Assembly: GCF_001591365.1 (NCBI RefSeq)
Contig: NZ_BCUT01000006.1
Location: 186,001-250,000, forward strand
DNA from: Variovorax paradoxus NBRC 15149
Lineage (GTDB): Bacteria > Pseudomonadota > Gammaproteobacteria > Burkholderiales > Burkholderiaceae_C
Length of the DNA: 64,000 nt
Direction: 5' to 3'
Under the pieces are notes generated by a model that was not told the DNA's origin, did no database searches, and saw nothing but the letters and a program-made list of their open reading frames with translations. Positions 42,241 to 52,186 of the stretch are shown piece after piece. Every line of letters begins with the position of its first letter. The stretch's first letter is position 1. Both the position numbers and the translations under genes were made by a program.

Positions 42241-43221
42241 ATGACAACAACAACACCCGCTCGCTGGCTGCGCCGCGGCGTCGCCGCACTGGCCGGCAGC
42301 CTGCTGATGCTTTCGTTTTCTTCCACGGCGCAGGCCGGCGCTCCGCAGGTCAAGACCCAGGCGCCGGGCTTCTACCGCACGATGCTGGGCGACTTCGAGG
42401 TGACGGCGTTGTTCGACGGCACCATCGACCTCGAGCCCAAGAAGCTGCTCACCAACACCACGCAGGCACAGGTCGGCAAGCTGCTCGATCGCGGCTTCGA
42501 GAAGGACACCGTGCCCACCTCGGTGAACGCCTATCTCATCAACACCGGCAGCAAGCTGGTGCTGGTCGACACGGGTGCCGGCGGCCTGTTCGGCCCCACG
42601 CTCGGCAGCCTGCAGGCCAATCTCAAGGCCGCGGGCTACCAGCCCGAGCAAGTCGACGACGTGCTCATCACCCATATGCACGGCGACCATGTCGGCGGCC
42701 TCGTGCAGGACGGCAAGCTGGTGTTCCCCAACGCCACCATCCACGCCGGGCAGGAAGACGCCGACTTCTGGCTCGACAAGGCCAACCTGGAGAAGGCTTC
42801 CGCCGAGATGAAGGGCTTCTTCCAGGGTGCGATGGCCTCGCTGAACCCGTATGTGGAGGCCGGCAAGTTCAAGGGCATGAAGGGCAACACCGACCTGGTG
42901 CCCGGCATCAAGGCCGTGCCCGCCCATGGCCATACGCCGGGCCACAACATCTACCTGGTCGAGTCCAAGGGCCAGAAGCTGGTGCTGTGGGGCGACCTGA
43001 TGCACGTGGCCGCCGTGCAGTTTGCGCAGCCGCAGATCACCATCTCGTTCGACGTCGATTCGAAGCCGGCGGCGGCGGAACGCAAGAAGGCCTATGCCGA
43101 TGCCGCCAAGGGGCGCTACCTGGTCGGCAGCGCGCACCTGCCGTTCCCGGGGCTGGGCCATGTGCGGGCCGAAGGCAAGGGCTACGTCTGGGTGCCAGTG
43201 GATTACCAGCAGGTGCGATAG
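42241..43221 (+). CDS. Exported MBL-fold metallo-hydrolase
   Basis: 326 aa with a signal peptide ending near AQAGA (residue 33). The metal site is THMHGDHVGGL (His145, His147, Asp149, His150), with AHGHTPGHNIYL and LWGDLMHVAAV for the remaining ligands. It is a periplasmic dinuclear metal hydrolase of the lactonase/sulfatase-like type, substrate unknown. GAGGAGTAGACCCC precedes the ATG. 118 bp separate it from the aspartoacylase-like gene. Confidence 0.9.
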   Translation: MTTTTPARWLRRGVAALAGSLLMLSFSSTAQAGAPQVKTQAPGFYRTMLGDFEVTALFDGTIDLEPKKLLTNTTQAQVGKLLDRGFEKDTVPTSVNAYLINTGSKLVLVDTGAGGLFGPTLGSLQANLKAAGYQPEQVDDVLITHMHGDHVGGLVQDGKLVFPNATIHAGQEDADFWLDKANLEKASAEMKGFFQGAMASLNPYVEAGKFKGMKGNTDLVPGIKAVPAHGHTPGHNIYLVESKGQKLVLWGDLMHVAAVQFAQPQITISFDVDSKPAAAERKKAYADAAKGRYLVGSAHLPFPGLGHVRAEGKGYVWVPVDYQQVR

Positions 43222-43339
43222 ACAGCCGGCCGGCCGGCTGAAGCTTGAACGGCGCGGGCAGGTGTTGCCGCGCCAGCAGCACGAATGTGCGCGCTGTAGC
43301 AAACTCGCCCGACCGCTCCGCTCCACACTCCACGCCAAC

Positions 43340-44275
43340 ATGACCCAAGCTCCCCCCGCCCTCGAAGTCCTCCCGCGCGATCTCTCCGCCTACCGCAAGG
43401 GCAACGTCGGCATCGACTACGTGCACCGCTTCGAGTCCGGCAAGCCGGGCCCCCACGTGCTGATCAACGCGCTCACGCACGGCAATGAAATCTGCGGCAT
43501 GACCGCCGCCACGCACCTGCTCGACACCCAGGTGCGTCCGAAGATCGGCACGCTCACCGTGAGCTTTGCCAATGTGGAAGCCTACGAGTCCTTCGACCAG
43601 GCGCTGCCCTTCGACAGCCGCCAGCTGGTGCACAACCTCAACCGCATCTGGTCGCCCGAATGGCTCGACGGCACCGAGGACAGCCCCGAACTGCGCCGCG
43701 CCCGCGCGCTGCGGCCGGTGGTGAGCGCGGCCGACCACATCCTGGACATCCACTCCACCAGCCAGCCGGTGATTCCGTTCTGGGTGTATCCCGCCTTCGA
43801 GCGCAACGCCGAGGCGGCGCTGGCCATCGGCCGTCCGTCGGTGCACCTGGTGATGCCCGACGGCCTGGGCTCCGGCACGCCGCTGATCCAGCATGGCCGC
43901 CATGGCCTGCCCGATGGCAAGGGCGTGGCACTGGTCGCCGAATGCGGCCAGCACTTCCTGCGCTCGGCCTCCGAGCTGGCCACCGCCATCTCGCTCGACT
44001 TTTTGGCGCACTTCGGCCTCATCGACAAGGACCCCGCCGCGCCGGCGCCCGGCCCGCAGCGCCGCTTCGAGCTGCTGCAGACGCACGTCATCAAGTCGGA
44101 AGAGTTTGCGTTCGTGCGCCCGCTGATCGGCTTCGAGACCTTTGACAAGGGCGAGCTGATCGCCACCAACGGCCCGGACGAGATCCGCGCGCCCTGCGAC
44201 GAGTGCACGATCTTCATGCCCGCGCAGCGGGTGATCGTGGGGCGCGAGGCGGTTTATTTGACGAAGCCGATCTGA
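43340..44275 (+). CDS. Succinylglutamate desuccinylase/aspartoacylase family protein
   Basis: 311 aa. Zinc ligands are His47 and Glu50 in THGNE and His138 in DIHSTS; LNRIW (near residue 100) and the downstream ECGQH are typical of the AstE/AspA family. It would hydrolyse an N-acyl amino acid in the cytoplasm. Its ATG at 43340 is placed by the domain start. A terminator-like hairpin follows at 44282-44304. Confidence 0.87.
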   Translation: MTQAPPALEVLPRDLSAYRKGNVGIDYVHRFESGKPGPHVLINALTHGNEICGMTAATHLLDTQVRPKIGTLTVSFANVEAYESFDQALPFDSRQLVHNLNRIWSPEWLDGTEDSPELRRARALRPVVSAADHILDIHSTSQPVIPFWVYPAFERNAEAALAIGRPSVHLVMPDGLGSGTPLIQHGRHGLPDGKGVALVAECGQHFLRSASELATAISLDFLAHFGLIDKDPAAPAPGPQRRFELLQTHVIKSEEFAFVRPLIGFETFDKGELIATNGPDEIRAPCDECTIFMPAQRVIVGREAVYLTKPI

Positions 44276-44281
44276 GCCAGC

Positions 44282-44304
44282 GATGGAGCCCTCAAGGCTC
44301 CATC
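44282..44304. terminator. Hairpin between aspartoacylase and nucleotidyltransferase genes
   Basis: GATGGAGCC (44282-44290) and GGCTCCATC (44296-44304) form a perfect 9-bp stem with a CTCAA loop between two convergent transcription units. It lacks a long T-run, so termination may be partial. It includes the stop of the 25-codon ORF on the minus strand. Confidence 0.55.
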
Positions 44305-44369
44305 AATTTCGAAATCTGTTCGCGAAGTGATGGCAGATCCACAAGACGCTGCGGATCACCTCGGCTCAT
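44292..44369 (-). CDS. Putative 25-aa ORF coupled to nucleotidyltransferase
   Basis: 25 aa, starting MSRGDPQRLVDLPSL and ending KLMEP. The ATG (44367-44369) overlaps the stop of the MNT gene (ATGA), the usual arrangement for toxin-antitoxin partners. It could be a small coupled product or the remnant of a deleted HEPN partner; sequence is too short to tell. Low confidence. Confidence 0.3.
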   Translation of the reverse strand: MSRGDPQRLVDLPSLREQISKLMEP

Positions 44370-44656
44370 ACCGGCACCGCCTCGCGCAGCACCTGATCGC
44401 GGAACTTCGGCGGCAAGCCGTTGGGCGTGAGCACGTCGACTTCCATGCCAAGAAGGGCCTTCAACTCGTGCCTGATGGCGCCGATGTCCATGAGAGTGGT
44501 CTGTTCCGTAGGTTCGACCAGCAGATCGAGATCGCTGTCGGGTCCGTCTTCTCCACGCGAAGCCGAGCCGAACACTCTCACGCTGCTGACGTGATGACGC
44601 AGTGCGATCTCGCGGATGCGGACGCGGTGCTGTGACAGAGCTTCAGAAGGACGCAT
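44366..44656 (-). CDS. MNT-type nucleotidyltransferase (antitoxin-like)
   Basis: 96 aa. Nucleotidyltransferase motif GSASRGEDGPDSDLDLLV (Gly30-Ser31, Asp42, Asp44) with a third acidic residue in the later segment MEVDVLT. These small MNT proteins usually pair with HEPN toxins (MntA/HepT) and AMPylate them. Here no full HEPN gene follows: only a 25-codon ORF. The surrounding DNA is slightly richer in AT than its neighbours. Possibly a transferred or decayed module. Confidence 0.8.
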   Translation of the reverse strand: MRPSEALSQHRVRIREIALRHHVSSVRVFGSASRGEDGPDSDLDLLVEPTEQTTLMDIGAIRHELKALLGMEVDVLTPNGLPPKFRDQVLREAVPV

Positions 44657-44688
44657 GGGGCGCAGTGTAGTGCGGCTGCGGGTTCAAT

Positions 44689-45585
44689 TCACGCCGCAAC
44701 GAACAACGCCGGATCCACCATCGCCCGATTGAGCATCACGGACCAATGCAGATGCGGTCCCGTCACGCGCCCGGTGGCGCCCACGGCGGCGAGCTGCTCG
44801 CCGGTCTTCAGCACGTCGCCCACTTTTGAATCGATGCGGCTCAGGTGGCAATACATCGTGAGCAGGCCGCCGCCGTGGTCGAGCCACACCGTGCCGCCGT
44901 TGAAGAAGTAGTCGCCGGTGTCGATCACGCGCCCCGGCAGCGGCGCCAGCACGGGCGTGCCGGTGCCGGCCGCGATGTCCATGCCGCTGTGCGGATTGCG
45001 CGACTGGCCGTTGAACACGCGGCGCAGGCCGAAGGAGCTGGAGCGGCGGCCGGGCACGGGCACGCGCATCTGCAGCGCAGCGTCGGGCCGCAAGTCGGTG
45101 AAGGTGGCCATCACGGTGGCGAGGTGCGCGCGCTCGCGCTCGTAGCGTGCTTCGTCCTCCGGCGACAGGTCGACGGTGCGCGGCGGGACCGTGAGGCGCT
45201 GCTCGCGGTATTGCTTGGGGCTCACGGTGTAGGCGATCTGCTTTTCGTTGCCGCCCTCGGTGCGCACGGCGATGCTCGCCTCGCCGGGCACGGCTGCGAG
45301 CGGAATGCCCACGAGCGCGGTCCACTCGATGGCGTCGCCCACCACCAGCAGCGGCAGGTCGCCCGAGAAGGCCTGCGGGCGCCTGGCCGCCGGACCGAGC
45401 GACAGGCGGCCCACGCCGCCCGGCACCTGGGATGCATGCGGCCAGACCTCCGGCTGCTTCTTTTTGGCCGAGGGAGCCGCCGCAACGGCGCGCGCCGAGG
45501 CCAATGCCACGAGGCCGAAGGTGCCGAGCAGGGCAGAGCGGCGGCCGAGGCCGGATGGAGCGGAGTCGGGAAGCGAGGGATGCAT
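44689..45585 (-). CDS. M23 family (LytM) metallopeptidase
   Basis: 298 aa. An N-terminal Ala-rich export signal (RRSALLGTFGLVALASARAVA) with RR precedes a domain with zinc ligands His199 and Asp203 (HSGMDIAAGTGTPV) and His278/His280 (HLHW). It probably cleaves peptidoglycan cross-links in the periplasm, or acts as a degenerate activator. The Cys in MYCHLSRID is in the normal place. Divergent from the small lipoprotein gene across 63 bp. Confidence 0.9.
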   Translation of the reverse strand: MHPSLPDSAPSGLGRRSALLGTFGLVALASARAVAAAPSAKKKQPEVWPHASQVPGGVGRLSLGPAARRPQAFSGDLPLLVVGDAIEWTALVGIPLAAVPGEASIAVRTEGGNEKQIAYTVSPKQYREQRLTVPPRTVDLSPEDEARYERERAHLATVMATFTDLRPDAALQMRVPVPGRRSSSFGLRRVFNGQSRNPHSGMDIAAGTGTPVLAPLPGRVIDTGDYFFNGGTVWLDHGGGLLTMYCHLSRIDSKVGDVLKTGEQLAAVGATGRVTGPHLHWSVMLNRAMVDPALFVAA

Positions 45586-45648
45586 GGCGTTGAACTCGAG
45601 GCTTGCGAAGCGAACAAACAAGGGCGCAGCGAACACAAAGGAACGGAC

Positions 45649-45951
45649 ATGAACATCCGAGCACTGGGCCGATGGGGCTTGATGGTAAGCGCGGCCGCGC
45701 TGGCTGCCGGGTGCAACAGCACCGCGATCCGTGTAGGCGGCGCGCCCGAGGCGAGCATCAAGAACTGCGTGGCCGCGGCCTCGCGCGAGTTTCGCGTGCC
45801 GGCGTCGAGCGTCGTTGCGGACAAGGGCACGACGCCGCGCGACGGCGTCTACACGATCAACCTGAAGATCGGCGCGCAGGGACGAACGGCGCTGTGCACG
45901 ACCGATGAGAACAGCGCGGTGTTGGGCGTGGTCTACAAGCGGGCGCAATAG
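45649..45951 (+). CDS. Small hypothetical lipoprotein
   Basis: 100 aa. The lipobox is LAAGC (Cys22) after a signal sequence. The mature part VGGAPEASIKNCVAAASREFRVPASSVV and the end LCTTDENSAVLGVVYKRAQ contain two Cys that may form a disulfide. The family is not recognised. It converges on glnS and is followed by a bidirectional terminator at 45957-45990. Confidence 0.75.
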   Translation: MNIRALGRWGLMVSAAALAAGCNSTAIRVGGAPEASIKNCVAAASREFRVPASSVVADKGTTPRDGVYTINLKIGAQGRTALCTTDENSAVLGVVYKRAQ

Positions 45952-45956
45952 GCAAT

Positions 45957-45990
45957 AAAAAACCGGCGCTATTGCGGCCGCCGGTTTTGT
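45957..45990. terminator. Bidirectional intrinsic terminator before glnS
   Basis: AAAACCGGCG (45959-45968) and CGCCGGTTTT (45979-45988) form a stem with a 10-base loop, with A-tracts on the left and T-tracts on the right. It separates the small lipoprotein gene from the convergent glnS and would serve both strands. Confidence 0.75.
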
Positions 45991-46007
45991 ACGAGCAGGG
46001 GGCGGTC

Positions 46008-47822
<1,815 letters not shown>

Positions 47823-47956
47823 TGCGGCATTCTAGAACGCACCCCCTGCCGGTTACCTTTGGCTACGTTCTTCACATTGCGGCGGGCAACCGCTTTGCAT
47901 TTGGCGCGTTCAATACACACATGGGCGGGAAACGCCCCAACAAGGAGTCCAACATC

Positions 47957-48307
47957 ATGAGCCTCACACGTTCAACCTTCTTCAAATGGGCCGCCGCGGG
48001 TGTCGTGGCAGCCGGTGCATTGTTTGCGGCCACCTCGGCCAGTGCCCGTGGCGACGTGAGCTGGTCGGTCGGCGTGGGCCTGCCAGGGGTTGCCGTGGGT
48101 GTGGGCGCTCCGGCCTACTACCCGGCGCCGGTCTATACGGCCCCCGCGCCGGTGTATTACGACGCGCCGCCGCCCGTGTACTACCGTCCGCCGCCGCCGG
48201 TCTACTACCGCCCGGCCCCGGTGTACTACGCGCCGCCGGCGTACTACGGACCGCCGCGCTACTACGGTCCGCGCGGCTACTACCACGGCCATCGCCACTG
48301 GCGCTGA
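47957..48307 (+). CDS. Exported Pro/Tyr-repeat protein
   Basis: 116 aa. CAAGGAGTCCAACATC provides a clear ribosome site for the ATG at 47957. A signal peptide (ending near ASARG) leads into a VGVGLPGVAVGVGAP segment and a tail built from PVYY units (APVYTAPAPVYYDAPPPVYY and onward) ending PRGYYHGHRHWR. Function unknown; such tails bind polysaccharide, cell wall or metals in some proteins. A strong terminator follows. Confidence 0.8.
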   Translation: MSLTRSTFFKWAAAGVVAAGALFAATSASARGDVSWSVGVGLPGVAVGVGAPAYYPAPVYTAPAPVYYDAPPPVYYRPPPPVYYRPAPVYYAPPAYYGPPRYYGPRGYYHGHRHWR

Positions 48308-48340
48308 GCGGCTCCGCAGGCGGCAAGCAGCCGCCGGATG

Positions 48341-48371
48341 AAAAAGCCGACCTCCCGGGGTCGGTTTTTTT
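48341..48371 (+). terminator. Intrinsic terminator after Pro/Tyr-repeat gene
   Basis: CCGACC (48347-48352) and GGTCGG (48359-48364) form a stem with a six-base loop, preceded by AAAAAG and followed by seven T (48365-48371). It ends the plus-strand transcript and may also serve the convergent response-regulator operon. Confidence 0.85.
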
Positions 48372-48396
48372 ATGCGCGAACGCCGCGCCCGCTATT

Positions 48397-49248
48397 TCAC
48401 ATGGCGCGAAACAGGTGGCCGTAGAGCCGGCTGACGGGGATTTTCTCGGGTCGGCCGCGCAGGTCGAGGTGCAGCTTGCCGGCCTCGTCGCGGTGCACGG
48501 CCTCGATGGCCGAGCTGCGCACCACCACGGCGCGGTGCACCTGCCAGAAGATTTCGGGGTCGAGCTGGGCCAGCAGCTGCTTGAGCGGCGTGCGGATGAG
48601 GTATTCGTTCGTGGCGGTGAGCACGCGGATGTATTTGTCGGCGGCTTCGAAGTACAGCACCTCGTCGATCGGAACCATGCGCACGGTGCTGCCACCGGCT
48701 TCGCTGGCGGCAATCATCTTCAGCGGGGCGGTGGAGGCGGCGGGCGGCGCCGACGCGCCATTGCCTGCTGCGGCGGCAAGCAGCTCGCGCCACTGCGCAA
48801 GCGTGCGCTCCAGGGCCTCGTCGGCGGCGGCAGGCGCTGGCTTGGCCTGTTGCTGCTGCTGCGCAGCCAGCGCCTGCTGAAGCCGCAGCACGGTCTTGCG
48901 CAGACGCTCGGGCTGCACGGGCTTGAGCACGTAGTCGATGGCCTGCGTCTCGAAGGCGCGGGCGGCGTATTCGTCGTACGCGGTCACGAAGACCAATTGC
49001 GGCATGGGCGCCTCGTCGACGGGCCAGCGGTCGGCCAGTTCGGCGGCGGCGCCCAGGCCGTCGAGGCCCGGCATGCGGATGTCGAAGAACAGCACCTGCG
49101 GCAGCAGGCGCAGCGCCTCCCGCACGGCGCTGCGGCCGTCGCCCGCGGTGGCGAGCACCTGCAGTTGGGGCCATGCCGCGGCGAGTTCGGACTTGAGGGC
49201 CTGGGCGAGCAGCGGTTCGTCTTCGGCGATGAGGGCAGTGGAATTCAT
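48397..49248 (-). CDS. LytTR-type response regulator
   Basis: 283 aa. The REC domain has Glu9/Asp10 and the phospho-acceptor Asp56 in VLFFDIRMPGLDG; a Gln/Ala linker (about residues 131-150) leads to the C-terminal LytTR DNA-binding domain (IPIDEVLYFEAADKYIRVLTATNEYLIRTPLKQLL and WQVHRAVVVRSSAIEAV). It is the last gene of a five-gene operon; its ATG overlaps the kinase stop (49245-49248). Confidence 0.92.
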   Translation of the reverse strand: MNSTALIAEDEPLLAQALKSELAAAWPQLQVLATAGDGRSAVREALRLLPQVLFFDIRMPGLDGLGAAAELADRWPVDEAPMPQLVFVTAYDEYAARAFETQAIDYVLKPVQPERLRKTVLRLQQALAAQQQQQAKPAPAAADEALERTLAQWRELLAAAAGNGASAPPAASTAPLKMIAASEAGGSTVRMVPIDEVLYFEAADKYIRVLTATNEYLIRTPLKQLLAQLDPEIFWQVHRAVVVRSSAIEAVHRDEAGKLHLDLRGRPEKIPVSRLYGHLFRAM

Positions 49249-50312
49249 GAACGGGGCTGCAATGGAAAGCTGAGTGTGGCAAGGGTTCCGCCCGAAGGCC
49301 CGGCGGCCAGGCTCATGCGGCCCTGGTCGCCATACACGGTGGCAAGCCGTTCGCGCACCTGCTCGAGCCCGAAGCCGCTGCCTTCGGAAGTCTGCGCTGC
49401 ATCCAGGCCGACGCCGGTATCGCTCACTTCGATGATCAACCGGCCGTCGAGCTGCCGCGCGCGCACGTCGATCGCGCCGCCTTCGACCTTGGGTTCGAGC
49501 CCGTGGCGGATGCTGTTTTCGACCAGCGGCTGCAGCAGCAGCGGCGGCACCGGCGTGCCGCGCAATTCATCGGGCAGATCGAGCGTGTAGCGCAGGCGCT
49601 CGCCCATGCGCACGGACATCAGCTCAAGGTAGTCGGCCAGCCGTTCGAACTCGGCCGACAGTGGGTGCGACAGGGCGCGCGAGCCGCTGAGCGTCATGCG
49701 CAGGTAGTTGTTGAGGCGGTCGAGCATGGCCACGGCGCGCGGCGGATCGGCCGTGATCAGCACGCGCAGGTTGGCCAGCGTGTTGAACAGCATGTGCGGC
49801 TCCAACTGCGTCTCCAGCAGCTTGAGCCGGGCTTCGGTGGCGTTGCGCTGCGCCAGGTCGAGCTGGCTGCGCATGTACTTGCTCCGGCCCAGGCTGTAGA
49901 AGAAGAAGCACATGCAGACGGTGGCCGTCAGCGTGATGACGATCGTGGTCGCGAGCTTGCGTTCCGTGAAGTTGCCGAAGTCGAGCAGGGGCTGGTGGGT
50001 CCAGGCATCGCCGATCGCATTGCCCCCCAGGAAGCCCACCGCCACGCCGCCCGCCACCAGCAGATAGCCCCAGGGGCCGGGCGGCCAGAGGACCTCCCGG
50101 TGGCCGCTGATCAGCAGCCGGCCCACGTCGATGAAGAGCCAGCTGATCAGCCCGATCGACAGCGAATACACCATCTGCGCCCCCCAGTCCCCGTGCTGTG
50201 TGATGGCCAGCGCGGCGGCAATGAAGCAGCAGAACACGACGGTGATCAGGCCATGCCGCAGCATGCCCCGGACGTTCTCCGCGCGGAAACGGGGAAGCGC
50301 TTCAACACTCAT
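49245..50312 (-). CDS. LytS/YehU-type sensor histidine kinase
   Basis: 355 aa. Several N-terminal membrane segments (about residues 20-145) are followed by a dimerisation region with QLEPHMLFNTLANLR, where His173 is the phospho-acceptor of the His_kinase family, and an ATPase domain with PLVENSIRHGLEPK (N box) and DTGVGL, GSGFGLEQVRERLA (G boxes). It has no extracytoplasmic sensory domain, so the signal is probably detected in or at the membrane. Its ATG overlaps the 2TM gene's stop and its own stop overlaps the regulator start. Confidence 0.93.
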   Translation of the reverse strand: MSVEALPRFRAENVRGMLRHGLITVVFCCFIAAALAITQHGDWGAQMVYSLSIGLISWLFIDVGRLLISGHREVLWPPGPWGYLLVAGGVAVGFLGGNAIGDAWTHQPLLDFGNFTERKLATTIVITLTATVCMCFFFYSLGRSKYMRSQLDLAQRNATEARLKLLETQLEPHMLFNTLANLRVLITADPPRAVAMLDRLNNYLRMTLSGSRALSHPLSAEFERLADYLELMSVRMGERLRYTLDLPDELRGTPVPPLLLQPLVENSIRHGLEPKVEGGAIDVRARQLDGRLIIEVSDTGVGLDAAQTSEGSGFGLEQVRERLATVYGDQGRMSLAAGPSGGTLATLSFPLQPRS

Positions 50313-50605
50313 CCGCGCTCCCCGGGATGCAGCGCTCGCCGTTCGCGTTCCACCAGCCGGTCATAGAAGCCGCCGCCGGGCGCGACGAACCAGATCACGG
50401 CGCCGTGGATCAGGAGGCCCAGGCCCCAGCCCATGAGCGGATACACGGCCCAGGTGTGGCCGCGCGATGCGGAGAGGGCGACCAGCCCGAGGTTCACCAG
50501 CACATAGACGAAGGCATGGATGTACCAGCCCATCTTGGCACCGGCGCGGCGGCGGGCGAGTTTTTCGATGTCGGGACGGGACGCGTTCTGAAGGGTGGGG
50601 TTCAT
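50309..50605 (-). CDS. 2TM-domain small membrane protein
   Basis: 98 aa. MNPTLQNASRPDIEKLARRRAGAKMGWYIHAFVYVLVNLGLVAL, then HTWAVYPLMGWGLGLLIHGAVIWF, give the 2TM domain: two membrane helices after a charged N-terminus. This domain is otherwise found fused to kinases; here it is a separate gene with ATGA overlaps on both sides (sterol desaturase upstream, kinase downstream). It may link the enzyme to the kinase. Confidence 0.85.
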   Translation of the reverse strand: MNPTLQNASRPDIEKLARRRAGAKMGWYIHAFVYVLVNLGLVALSASRGHTWAVYPLMGWGLGLLIHGAVIWFVAPGGGFYDRLVERERRALHPGERG

Positions 50606-51555
50606 GACAACTCCTTGAATTGAACCGGAATGAATTCGGGGGCGGACGGCGGCTGCGCTGGCGACGATTGCAGCGCCGCCCGCTGCCGCAGCTCCTCGGT
50701 CGTCTCGCCGGGCCCGTCGGGCCGCCAGCCCGGCGGCTTGACGAGGTAGCCGACAAAAGCCCGCACCGAGCGCGCCGAGCGCAGGTCGCGCAGCAGCGCG
50801 CGCCAGTGGGTGAACTCGATCTCGAAGATGTTGTTGGAGACGATCGGCTGCACCAGCCCGTAGCGGCAGGGCAGGTCGGCGCGCTCGGGGATGTAGGTGC
50901 CGAACAGGCGGTCGAACACGATCAGCACGCCGCCGTAGTTGCCGTCCAGGTACTCGAGGTTCGAGGCGTGGTGCACGCGGTGGGCCGAGGGCGTGTTGAG
51001 CACCCATTCCAGCGGGCCGAGCTTGGGAATCCAGGCCGCGTGGATCCAGAACTGGTAGAGCAGGTTCAGCGTGAGCATCAGCAGGATCACCTTCGGCGGC
51101 ATGCCCAGCAGCGGCGCGAGCATGAAGAAGGCGAGCGTGCCGCTGAGCCGGCCGGTCCAGCCGAAGCGGTAGGCGGCCGACAGGTTGAGCTGGTTCGGCG
51201 AATGATGGATGGCATGCGTGCACCAGAACCAGCGCACGCGGTGGGCGGCGCGGTGGTACCAGTAGTAGCAGAACTCCTGGCCGATGAAGCAGGCGACCCA
51301 GCCGCTCCAGTGGTCCATGGGCAGCGTGAAGAGCCGGTGGTTCCAGAACCAGTCCATGGCGCCGGTCCAGAAGGCCAGCGGCAGCAGCCAGCGCAGCGGG
51401 TATTCGCGCACCAGGAAGTCGACCACCGAGACGCCGGCCGCCTTCCAGTCGTAGCTGCGCCAGCCGTGGCGCCACGACAGCACCAGCGCTTCGGCGATGG
51501 AGGCGGCGAGCACCACCGTGACGGCAATCTTGAGGATCAGAAAGAGCACGGCCAT
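50602..51555 (-). CDS. Sterol desaturase/fatty-acid hydroxylase family protein
   Basis: 317 aa integral membrane enzyme. The di-iron His motifs are HRAAHRVRWFW (HxxxH), HAIHHSPNQLN (HxxHH) and HRVHHASN (HxxHH), in the expected order, with four to five membrane segments between. It would hydroxylate or desaturate a lipid acyl chain or a sterol/hopanoid-like molecule. It is the second gene of the operon and overlaps the 2TM gene (ATGA). The ATG at 51555 gives MAVLFLILKIAVTVVLA. Confidence 0.9.
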   Translation of the reverse strand: MAVLFLILKIAVTVVLAASIAEALVLSWRHGWRSYDWKAAGVSVVDFLVREYPLRWLLPLAFWTGAMDWFWNHRLFTLPMDHWSGWVACFIGQEFCYYWYHRAAHRVRWFWCTHAIHHSPNQLNLSAAYRFGWTGRLSGTLAFFMLAPLLGMPPKVILLMLTLNLLYQFWIHAAWIPKLGPLEWVLNTPSAHRVHHASNLEYLDGNYGGVLIVFDRLFGTYIPERADLPCRYGLVQPIVSNNIFEIEFTHWRALLRDLRSARSVRAFVGYLVKPPGWRPDGPGETTEELRQRAALQSSPAQPPSAPEFIPVQFKELS

Positions 51556-51586
51556 GGTGGTTCCTGGAATGTGGGCGTCGGCGATC

Positions 51587-52108
51587 TTAGGCTGCGCGGG
51601 CACCGGCCGCCACGGCGTCGGTGCCGATCGCGAGCTTCCACAGCCGCACGGCGCGTGCCGCGAAGATGCCGCTGAAGGCGCCGTACAGCATCGGAACGCC
51701 GATCTCGAAGGCGGCCTGCTGGCGCAGCTCGGGGTGCATGGCCAGGGACGCGCCCACCACGTACTTGGTGAAGAAGATGCCCATCATCAGCAGCAGCGGC
51801 ACCGCGCTGCCGGCCACGTGGAACTCGCGCGCCGCGCGGTCGTAGCGCGTGCTGGCGGGCAGCGGGCTCTGGAGCACCAGCAGCACCAGCGCGGCGGCCG
51901 CCACGGCCCAGCCGAGCAGGGGGCCGGGCGAATCGCCGAAGGCCGAGACCACGCCGGCCAGCGAAAGGCCGGTCATGGCGATCGGTATCACCGTAACCTT
52001 GGCCAGGCTGACGCTGCCGGACAGCAGCTGCCTGCAGCCCAGCCACACGAGGAGGACGAAAACGGCGAAGACCCACTTGGGGGTGTGAAGAATGATCTGC
52101 AGCAGCAT
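51587..52108 (-). CDS. Hypothetical integral membrane protein
   Basis: 173 aa, starting MLLQIILHTPKWVFAVFVLLVWLG. About five hydrophobic segments; motifs such as WLGCRQL, SLAGVVSAFG, LLLMMGIFFTKYVVGASLAMHPEL and YGAFSGIFAARAVRLW suggest a conserved small membrane family of unknown function (a DUF6622-like group is possible). It is the first gene of the operon, 31 bp before the sterol desaturase gene, and diverges from mdtA. Confidence 0.78.
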   Translation of the reverse strand: MLLQIILHTPKWVFAVFVLLVWLGCRQLLSGSVSLAKVTVIPIAMTGLSLAGVVSAFGDSPGPLLGWAVAAAALVLLVLQSPLPASTRYDRAAREFHVAGSAVPLLLMMGIFFTKYVVGASLAMHPELRQQAAFEIGVPMLYGAFSGIFAARAVRLWKLAIGTDAVAAGARAA

Positions 52109-52186
52109 GGCGTTTCTCCGGGTTGAAAGACGATTCGATGGAGCGGACTGTGCCGGCGCCCCCGCGCCGCCGCCACGCTCCTGCGA

